In this document: piece by piece, positions 1 to 6,484 of the stretch
Position numbering within the stretch: the stretch's first letter is position 1
Layout: the number at the start of each line of letters is the position of its first letter
Assembly (NCBI GenBank): GCA_003217965.1
Contig: QHNB01000012.1
Location: 1 to 10,855, forward strand
Length of the DNA stretch: 10,855 nucleotides
From: Verrucomicrobiota bacterium
Lineage (GTDB): Bacteria > Verrucomicrobiota > Verrucomicrobiia > Chthoniobacterales > UBA10450
Direction: 5' to 3'
Translations under genes and position numbers: made by a program
Notes under the pieces: generated by a model
The model's database searches: none
Seen by the model: only the letters and a program-made list of their open reading frames with translations
Told to the model about the DNA's origin: nothing

Positions 1-177
1 GATGATCTCATCGTCGCGCAATCCGATGTTCCTGTCGCTTTTTGTCGAAAATACTATTGCCAGCATCTCTGCTTTGACTTCGGTCGCAAGGAAAAGGCTG
101 GTTTACACGAATTTCATCGTCTCTGCCGGGCAAATGAGATTCCAGTCGCATCGGAATTGCCGCTGCATCTCGTGTGA
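1..177 (+). CDS. 3' end of an unrecognised protein-coding gene (partial, cut by window start)
   Basis: Frame 1 is open from the first base to a TGA at 175-177 and encodes 58 residues ending ELPLHLV. Codon choice looks like that of the neighbouring genes (many third-position C and G), unlike the other frames here. The stop overlaps the GTG start of the DUF72 gene in a GTGA arrangement, which is typical of a translationally coupled upstream gene. The visible part is rich in Cys and His: Cys at visible residues 15, 20, 24 and 42, in a FCRKYYCQHLC context that could bind metal but is no motif I can name. I do not recognise the family. The overlapping frame-2 ORF starting at base 2 runs far into the DUF72 gene and is judged a shadow. 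Coding is likely; function is unknown. Confidence 0.6.
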   Translation, partial: DDLIVAQSDVPVAFCRKYYCQHLCFDFGRKEKAGLHEFHRLCRANEIPVASELPLHLV

Positions 178-1076
178 AAAAAGCGTCGGACGTACGCATC
201 GGTATTTCAGGCTGGAACTACCAAGGCTGGCGCGGAGTCTTTTACCCCAAAGGACTTTCGCAAACGCGGGAACTCGAGTTCGCCTCGCGTGCGCTAAACT
301 CGATCGAAATCAATGGTTCTTTTTATTCTCTGCAGCGGCCCGAAAGCTATCGCCGCTGGCGGGCAGAAACACCGGATAATTTCATTTTCGGCGTAAAAGG
401 TGGTCGCTTCATCACTCATATGAAAAAGCTGCGTGATATCGAATCTCCCCTGGCGAACTTTTTCGCCTCCGGCATTCTCGCACTCGAAGAGAAACTTGGT
501 CCGATCTTATGGCAATTTCCGCCAAACTTCGGCTGGTATCCGCAACGTTTCCGGGATTTTTTCACGTTACTGCCGCGAACCACTAAAGAAGCGGCGACGC
601 TAGGGAAGCGGCACGATTCAAAGCTGAAAACCCGCGCCTGGTATAAGATCGAGCGGGAACGGACTCTCCGCTATTGTGTTGAAATTCGTCATTCTAGCTT
701 TCTCGTCCGGGAATTCTTCGATCTTTTGCGCGAATTCAATGTTGCATTCGTCTTCGCTGATACCGCGGGCAAGTGGCCCTATGCGGAGGATCTCACTAGT
801 AATTTCATTTATTGTCGCTTGCATGGGGACACGCAACTTTATGCGAGCGGTTATAGCGGGAGTGCGCTCGATTGGTGGGCCGCCCGTCTCAAGCTTTGGC
901 GGGAAGGCCGTCAACCAAACGACGCCAGACTGATTGCTCCTATTCGGAAGAAAGAATCGCGACACGACATCTTTGTCTATTTTGATAATGACGCTAAAGC
1001 GCATGCTCCCTTTGATGCCCAACAGCTCGCGCAGCGAATGAATGTGGAATGGGCTGCGCTGAGTTGTCAGCAGTGA
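174..1076 (+). CDS. DUF72 (YecE-like) family protein
   Basis: This 300-residue protein matches the DUF72/YecE family, which folds as a TIM-like barrel and has no settled biochemical role. Visible family signatures are GISGW at residues 10-14, INGSFY at 46-51, KGGRFITH at 75-82, ILWQFPP at 111-117, VEIRHSSF at 169-176, FVFADT at 192-197, YCRLHGD at 213-219 and FVYFDND...HAPFDA at about 267-282. The conserved Glu/Arg/His cluster (E170, R172, H173) and the Asp and His residues near the C-terminus line a presumed active site. The length is normal for the family. The GTG start at 174 is chosen because a TGA lies in frame at 135-137, no other standard start lies between, and GISGW follows at once. 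It overlaps the upstream gene's stop by 4 nt and is followed 20 nt later by recJ, suggesting co-transcription with repair genes. Confidence 0.9.
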   Translation: MKKASDVRIGISGWNYQGWRGVFYPKGLSQTRELEFASRALNSIEINGSFYSLQRPESYRRWRAETPDNFIFGVKGGRFITHMKKLRDIESPLANFFASGILALEEKLGPILWQFPPNFGWYPQRFRDFFTLLPRTTKEAATLGKRHDSKLKTRAWYKIERERTLRYCVEIRHSSFLVREFFDLLREFNVAFVFADTAGKWPYAEDLTSNFIYCRLHGDTQLYASGYSGSALDWWAARLKLWREGRQPNDARLIAPIRKKESRHDIFVYFDNDAKAHAPFDAQQLAQRMNVEWAALSCQQ

Positions 1077-1096
1077 GTCTGCGCATAAAATAACCA

Positions 1097-2788
1097 GTGC
1101 AGCCTCTTTGGATTCTCTCACGAGGGAGCGACAACGACGCCGGGTTTTCCTGGGCGGATCTGTGCGGCTCCCCGTGGATTGCGCATCTCTTACAACGAAA
1201 GGGTTTCAGCTGCGAAGACGAGGTTCGTTCTTTTCTGAATCCGCGGCTGGCTGGTCTGCGTGATCCATTTTTGCTCGAGGGAATGGGGGAAATCGTCGAA
1301 CGCGTTTTCCGGGCGATTGATCGCCGTGAGCGCGTTGTTCTGTTTGGCGACTACGACGTGGACGGTGTGACCTCGCTAGCCCTCTTGTCCAGCGTGCTGC
1401 GGGCTTACGGTTGTGAGGCAGCGCTCTTTCTACCGCACCGCATCGAAGAAGGCTACGGCTTGAGCGCGGAGGGGATCGGCCGTTGCCTGAAAGAGCACCA
1501 CCCGCAACTGCTTATTGCGGTCGACTGCGGCACGTCATCGTTTTCAGAAATCGCGATGATGCGCAAGTCGGCTGTCGATGTGATCGTGCTTGATCATCAT
1601 GAACCGAAGTCAGGACGACCTGATTGTTTGTTTGTAAATCCGAAACTGACCAACGCCGACTTCGCCTACCTGTGCAGTGTTGGGCTGGCTTTTAAGCTAT
1701 GTCACGCCTTGCTGAAAGCCCGGCGCATTGATTTCGACCTGAAAGCGGCGCTTGATCTTGTTGCCCTCGGCACTGTCGCCGACATCGTACCGCTTCAGGG
1801 CGATAATCGCATTTTTGTAAAAAGCGGTTCGGCCATTCTGGCACGATCAAATCGACCGGGAATCGTCAAGCTCATGGAAACGGCGGCAGTGAAACCGCCG
1901 ATTATGCCGGAGGACATCGGGTTTCGTCTCGGGCCGCGATTGAATGCGGCCGGCCGGCTTGCAACCGCCGAAAAGGCATTGCTATTACTCCTCACAGAAG
2001 ACGAGGTCGAAGCCGAGCGACTCGCGCGGGAACTCGATGCCCAAAATCGCGATCGTCAGGAAATGGAAAAACAGGTAGTGCTCGAAGCGGAGCAACAGCT
2101 TGCCCAAAACTGCGATTTGACGCGTGACGCTGCGATTGTGCTTGGCGCCAAAAACTGGCACCCGGGAGTGATCGGGATTGTGGCATCACGGATTTCAAAA
2201 AAGTACCACCGGCCGACATTTATCGTTGGCTTCGATGATAAAGGGGCCGGAAAGGGAAGCGGGCGCGGAATTGAGGGTTTCTCGCTGATCGCGGCGTTAA
2301 ACGAATGTGCCAGTACTTTGGAAAAGTTTGGTGGACACGAAATGGCGGCGGGTATCAGCGTGCTAGCGCAGAATTTTTCCCGTTTTCGCGAGATGTTTCT
2401 CGCCGCGGCTGCTCAACAATTGACGGCGGACGCTCTCTTGCCTCGGCTCCAGCTTGATGCCGAGTTGGCGCTCTCCGACGTCAATTTCGATCTGCTGCAC
2501 TGGCACGAGATGCTACAGCCATTTGGCAATGGAAATCCGCAGCCACTCTTTGTCTCGTGCCAGGTCGAACCGGCGGCGCCGCCCCGCGTCGTGGGCGAGC
2601 GGCACCTCGCTCTACGTTTAAAACAAAGGAACTGGCAGCAACGAGCGATCTTTTTTGATGGAACGATCGCGCCTCTTCCGCAGCCGCCGTGGGATGTAGC
2701 CTATCGGATCCGCTCGGACTTTTACGAGGGCGAAACACGAATTCAGCTGCAAGTGCAGGCGCTTCGGGCCGCCGTACCATTTGATTGA
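1097..2788 (+). CDS. recJ: single-stranded-DNA-specific 5'-3' exonuclease RecJ
   Basis: RecJ degrades single-stranded DNA 5' to 3' in the RecF recombination pathway, mismatch repair and base excision repair; it is a cytoplasmic metal-dependent DHH-family nuclease. The 563 residues carry the expected motifs in order: GDYDVDGVTS at 84-93, VDCGTS at 142-147, DHH at 166-168, GTVADIVPL at 225-233, GFRLGPRLNAAGRL at 275-288, PGVIGIVASRI at 356-366, the DHHA1 motif GSGRGIEGFS at 387-396, FGGHEMAAG at 411-419, and FGNGNPQP at 476-483 leading into the C-terminal OB-like domain. All catalytic Asp and His positions appear intact. The length is close to that of Escherichia coli RecJ. The start is GTG at 1097, reading MQPLWILS, without an obvious Shine-Dalgarno. 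Its last codons overlap the recG start by 8 nt, so the two are probably translationally coupled. Confidence 0.96.
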   Translation: MQPLWILSRGSDNDAGFSWADLCGSPWIAHLLQRKGFSCEDEVRSFLNPRLAGLRDPFLLEGMGEIVERVFRAIDRRERVVLFGDYDVDGVTSLALLSSVLRAYGCEAALFLPHRIEEGYGLSAEGIGRCLKEHHPQLLIAVDCGTSSFSEIAMMRKSAVDVIVLDHHEPKSGRPDCLFVNPKLTNADFAYLCSVGLAFKLCHALLKARRIDFDLKAALDLVALGTVADIVPLQGDNRIFVKSGSAILARSNRPGIVKLMETAAVKPPIMPEDIGFRLGPRLNAAGRLATAEKALLLLLTEDEVEAERLARELDAQNRDRQEMEKQVVLEAEQQLAQNCDLTRDAAIVLGAKNWHPGVIGIVASRISKKYHRPTFIVGFDDKGAGKGSGRGIEGFSLIAALNECASTLEKFGGHEMAAGISVLAQNFSRFREMFLAAAAQQLTADALLPRLQLDAELALSDVNFDLLHWHEMLQPFGNGNPQPLFVSCQVEPAAPPRVVGERHLALRLKQRNWQQRAIFFDGTIAPLPQPPWDVAYRIRSDFYEGETRIQLQVQALRAAVPFD

Positions 2789-4841
2789 TGGATATCGATC
2801 AGCTGTAGCGGAGCTCAGTTGGATTCCACGGCCGCGTATCATCGCTTTGCGGCGACTGGGAATTCATACTGCCGTAGATTTGCTGACGCATTACCCGCGC
2901 CGTCACGAAAATCGTCAGCAGTTCCCAAATTTCCCCCGGGAAGAAATGAGTTCGCCGGTTTGCTTGTGTGGGAGGGTGACTAAGACGCGGCTGATGCGTT
3001 TTGGTGGGCGAAAAATCTTTGAGGCGGTCCTGGAGGAGGATAATGCCACTGCACTCAGTCAGCCGCTTACGTGTCGCTGGTTTAATTTGCATTATATCCA
3101 AAGAATGGTCGCGACCGGGCAGCGGATTGTCATTTTTGGGCGACTAAAGTTACGCGGGCAGCGGCGGATCATTGATCATCCTGAATTCGAGGTCATTGAA
3201 AATGACGACGAAATTTCGATTCATTTTCGCCGCATCACTCCCATTTATCCAGCAACGGAAGGCATTTCGCAACGTCTCTTGCGGAGCTTGATCTTCCATT
3301 TGCTCGAACAAGTGGAGCAAAGTTCCCTCGATGTGGAATTGCCGGCGGAACTGGGTGGCGAAGGGCATCCGGATGCGCTGCGGCAAATTCATTTTCCGGA
3401 GAGCGAGGAGCAATTGGCCGCTGTCCGTGATCATTTGGTTCTCGGCGAATTTTTTCGAATGCAGATGCAGGTTATCTCGCAGCACGCACAGAATGCCACG
3501 CGTGTCGGTTATCGTCATAAAACGAGCGGGGCATTGCCGGAAAGATTTCTAACCGCACTGCCGTTTGTCTTAACCAAGGCGCAGAAACGCGTGCTCGCTG
3601 AAATCCGTCGCGATCTGGCAATGGAGCCGCCGATGAACCGCTTGTTACAAGGCGATGTCGGCTCGGGCAAAACCGTGGTCGCGATCGCAGCGATGCTGGT
3701 TGCGGTCGAAGCGGGATCGCAAGCCGCATTTATGGCGCCCACCCAGATTCTAGCCGAGCAGCATTATTCGGTTTTGCGCCGCTGGCTCGATCCGCTCGGT
3801 ATTCGTATTTCGCTTCGGACTGGAGCGCGCCAGGAGGAATCGTTTCTACCGCTAGTGGAACGCGAAGACACCGCGCAGATCGTCGTCGGCACACACGCGC
3901 TCCTTTATGAAGGAGTGCAATTTTCCAATCTGGGTCTGGCTGTCATTGATGAGCAGCACAAATTCGGCGTGGCCCAGCGCGCGAAACTCACATCTCGTCA
4001 GCCTGCGCCAGACGTTCTTGTCATGACAGCCACGCCCATACCACGGACTTTGACAATGACGATTTACGGCGATCTGGATGTTTCGATCATTAACGAAATG
4101 CCGCGCGGGCGCGGCGAAATCAATACGCGCATCCTGCCTCAAAAGCAGATCGGTGAGGCGCTGACATTTACCCGCGACGAGCTTCGGTTCGGCCGACAGG
4201 CCTACATCATTTATCCGCTCATTGATGAAAGCGAAAAATTGGACGTAAAAGCGGCAGCGAAAGAATTCGAGCAATGGCAGGAACGGTTGCGGCCATTTCG
4301 CTGCGATTTATTGCATGGACGCATCGCCTCTCCTGAAAAGCAGTCGATCATGCAACGATTCCGCATCGGCGAGACGCATGCCCTTATTAGCACGACCGTT
4401 ATCGAAGTCGGCGTGGATGTGCCGAATGCGACGGTAATGCTTATCGAGAATGCAGAGCGATTTGGTCTCTCCCAGCTGCATCAGTTACGTGGCCGAGTTG
4501 GTCGGGGAGCATATACCTCGCACTGCTTATTGCTAACGGCGGACCAATCGCCGGAAACGATGTCGAAATTGTCCGTGCTGGGGAGAACCACCAATGGTTT
4601 TGAAATAGCGGAAGCCGATTGGGAATTGCGTGGTCCGGGCGACCTACTTGGAACAGCTCAGAGCGGACTGCCAGAATTCAAACTTGGAGACCTGAAGCGT
4701 GACGCGGCGTTAATGCAAAAAGCGCGTGCCGCCGCGCGAACATTGTTCGAGGGCGACCCAGGACTCGAAAATCCCGAAAATCAACGTTTCCGCAGCTTAA
4801 TTGTCGAAAGACAGGGACAAAGCTTTTCGCGCGTGAGCTAA
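2781..4841 (+). CDS. recG: ATP-dependent DNA helicase RecG
   Basis: RecG is a monomeric superfamily 2 helicase that regresses stalled replication forks and branch-migrates Holliday junctions. The 686 residues show an N-terminal wedge/OB region (about 50-160), then Walker A GDVGSGKT at 291-298, MAPTQILAEQH at 318-328, the DEQH box at 390-393 inside VIDEQHKFGVAQR, motif III TATPIPRT at 416-423, LHGR at 511-514, motif V region STTVIEVGVDVP at 537-548, motif VI QLHQLRGRVGRG at 565-576, and the RecG-specific tail ADWELRGPGDLLGTAQSGLPEF at about 612-633. The length is normal. The best start is TTG at 2781, 8 nt inside recJ; an ATG at 2788 is in another frame and stops after six codons. A later in-frame TTG near 2849 is possible but would remove conserved N-terminal sequence. 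The TAA stop shares its last A with the next gene's ATG. Confidence 0.96.
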   Translation: MIDGYRSAVAELSWIPRPRIIALRRLGIHTAVDLLTHYPRRHENRQQFPNFPREEMSSPVCLCGRVTKTRLMRFGGRKIFEAVLEEDNATALSQPLTCRWFNLHYIQRMVATGQRIVIFGRLKLRGQRRIIDHPEFEVIENDDEISIHFRRITPIYPATEGISQRLLRSLIFHLLEQVEQSSLDVELPAELGGEGHPDALRQIHFPESEEQLAAVRDHLVLGEFFRMQMQVISQHAQNATRVGYRHKTSGALPERFLTALPFVLTKAQKRVLAEIRRDLAMEPPMNRLLQGDVGSGKTVVAIAAMLVAVEAGSQAAFMAPTQILAEQHYSVLRRWLDPLGIRISLRTGARQEESFLPLVEREDTAQIVVGTHALLYEGVQFSNLGLAVIDEQHKFGVAQRAKLTSRQPAPDVLVMTATPIPRTLTMTIYGDLDVSIINEMPRGRGEINTRILPQKQIGEALTFTRDELRFGRQAYIIYPLIDESEKLDVKAAAKEFEQWQERLRPFRCDLLHGRIASPEKQSIMQRFRIGETHALISTTVIEVGVDVPNATVMLIENAERFGLSQLHQLRGRVGRGAYTSHCLLLTADQSPETMSKLSVLGRTTNGFEIAEADWELRGPGDLLGTAQSGLPEFKLGDLKRDAALMQKARAAARTLFEGDPGLENPENQRFRSLIVERQGQSFSRVS

Positions 4842-6385
4842 TGAAGAACTTATTGAAATTCTTGTTATTCGTCGTGCTCGTGAGCCTAGGAATTTCTCTG
4901 CTCTACGACTACCGAATGAAGCACGGCGGTTTAAGCATAACCGAGCGCGCCCCCGAAAAATACACATTACCAAATTCACCGCCGGTTGATCGAAAAGAAA
5001 TTGGGACTCTCGACGAATTTAATCGCGAGCGCCGGGTTCTGGTTGCGAACGTAGTGCCGTCAGTCGTGAGTGTGAAGACATCAAAGAAGATCGCGATCCG
5101 AAAACAATATGCACTCGATCCATTTGATTATTTTTTCCGCGGACCGCGCCAGTTTCGCGATCCGAACGACGCGGCCCTGGTGCAAAACTCGCTTGGTTCG
5201 GGAGTGATTGTCACGAATGAAGGACACATCATCACCAACAATCACGTTGTCGATCAAGTTGATGATATTGAAGTCCAGCTTGCGGATGGTCGCACGAAGA
5301 AGGCGCGTTTGATTGGGAGCGACGCCGAAGTCGATCTCGCCGTATTGAAAATTGATGAGGCTGGACTCAAGCCGCTGAAGCTGGGGGACTCCGATGCGGT
5401 GCAAGCAGGCGACATGGTTTTGGCTGTAGGTAATCCATTCGGCTTCGAAGAGACCGTGACGCAGGGGATTATCAGTTCGAAAGGACGCAAAAATCGCACG
5501 GATACTTTTGGGGATCTCCTCCAAACCGACGCGGCCATCAATCCTGGGAACAGCGGCGGACCGTTAATTAATCTTGCAGGCGAAGTGATCGGAATTAACA
5601 CCGCGATCATTTCGCGAACGGGCGGTTCACAGGGGCTCGGTTTCGCCATTCCATCGAACACGGTGCGCGTAGCGCTCGAGAGCTTGCTCAAAAAGGGACG
5701 CATTATCCGGGGGTATTTGGGCATTGCCGGCGCGCAACCTAATCCACAGAATCCGGGCGGGGACAATCCCAATGGGGTAGTTGTCGGCTATGTCGTTCCG
5801 AATTCGCCAGCCGCCGATGCGCACCTGCAAGAAGGAGATGTGATTCGGAAGTTCAATGGGAAAGAGGTGAAAGATTTTCGCGACTTGCGTGCGCTCGTGG
5901 CCCAGACGGAGATCAACAGGAAAATCGATCTGGAAATCGTCCGTGATGGAAAGCCGCTGAACGTGTCGACGGAAATCCGAGAGCAGCCGCCGGATTACCA
6001 GACCTCTCGAGTCCCGCTTCCCGGACAACGAAATCAACCAGGACCGTCGTCGCCTAATCAGCCACCCCAACCGCAGCCAGGGTTTCCTGAATCGCCGGAG
6101 GAAGAAAATAACGCTAGCTCCCTGGCCTCAATCCGCGTGGGAGAGCTTACCCCGGAGCTGGCTAAACAGCTTAATCTTCCCCCTGGAGTTCGAGGTGTGG
6201 TAGTTACCGCGGCCGAGGGCTCCGAATTACAGGGCGGTGATGTGATCGAGGAAGTCGATCAACAACCAGTCACTTCAGTTGCAGAGTTCAACAAAATTGC
6301 GGGAAGCCTCGAAGCGGATTCCGCGCATGTGCTCTCAGTCTGTCGACACCGGGTGCGGTCGTTCATTGTTTTGCGTCCACGGTAA
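4841..6385 (+). CDS. HtrA/DegP-family periplasmic serine protease with two PDZ domains
   Basis: This is a trypsin-like HtrA-family protease, which degrades or refolds damaged envelope proteins. The 514 residues begin with a hydrophobic segment at about 4-22, acting as signal peptide or membrane anchor; there is no clear cleavage motif, so an anchored, DegS-like topology is possible. The catalytic triad is visible: H135 in NNHVVD, D165 in DAEVDLAVLKI, and S238 in NPGNSGGPL. A first PDZ domain spans about 290-380, a Pro/Gln-rich linker 382-420, and a second, shorter PDZ about 430-510. A DegP-like Q-linker is suggested only by the short insert near 83-112. ATG at 4841 overlaps the recG stop by one base (TAATG), implying translational coupling. 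Linking an envelope protease to recJ/recG is unusual functionally but may simply be shared transcription. The exact paralogue (degP, degQ or degS) cannot be decided, so no symbol is given. Confidence 0.94.
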   Translation: MKNLLKFLLFVVLVSLGISLLYDYRMKHGGLSITERAPEKYTLPNSPPVDRKEIGTLDEFNRERRVLVANVVPSVVSVKTSKKIAIRKQYALDPFDYFFRGPRQFRDPNDAALVQNSLGSGVIVTNEGHIITNNHVVDQVDDIEVQLADGRTKKARLIGSDAEVDLAVLKIDEAGLKPLKLGDSDAVQAGDMVLAVGNPFGFEETVTQGIISSKGRKNRTDTFGDLLQTDAAINPGNSGGPLINLAGEVIGINTAIISRTGGSQGLGFAIPSNTVRVALESLLKKGRIIRGYLGIAGAQPNPQNPGGDNPNGVVVGYVVPNSPAADAHLQEGDVIRKFNGKEVKDFRDLRALVAQTEINRKIDLEIVRDGKPLNVSTEIREQPPDYQTSRVPLPGQRNQPGPSSPNQPPQPQPGFPESPEEENNASSLASIRVGELTPELAKQLNLPPGVRGVVVTAAEGSELQGGDVIEEVDQQPVTSVAEFNKIAGSLEADSAHVLSVCRHRVRSFIVLRPR

Positions 6386-6484
6386 GTTCGGTAGGGCGCG
6401 CGCCTCGTGCCGTCCATCCGATTTAGGGTGTGAATAAACGAACTGATGTGAAAGTCTAACCTTTCCAAATACGTAACCCCTACG
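6386..6484. other. 99-nt intergenic gap with a GC-rich palindrome
   Basis: The gap separates the protease gene from the secreted repeat-protein gene. It contains the perfect 10-bp palindrome GGCGCGCGCC at 6395-6404, set in a longer stretch starting GTAGGG at 6391 and ending CGTCC at 6415. No T-run follows, so it does not look like a standard intrinsic terminator. I see no convincing -35/-10 pair and no Shine-Dalgarno before the ATG at 6485. A promoter for the downstream gene may still be here. Confidence 0.4.

Noticed and set aside
2..379. 125-codon plus-strand ORF starting at base 2
   Set aside because: It overlaps both the frame-1 gene end and the first 200 bases of the DUF72 gene, has no recognisable motif and an odd composition rich in Arg, Ser and Phe; judged a shadow frame.
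5081..5524. 147-codon minus-strand ORF inside the HtrA gene, and similar antisense ORFs in recJ, recG and asd
   Set aside because: Each lies wholly opposite a well-supported conserved gene and shows no motif of its own.
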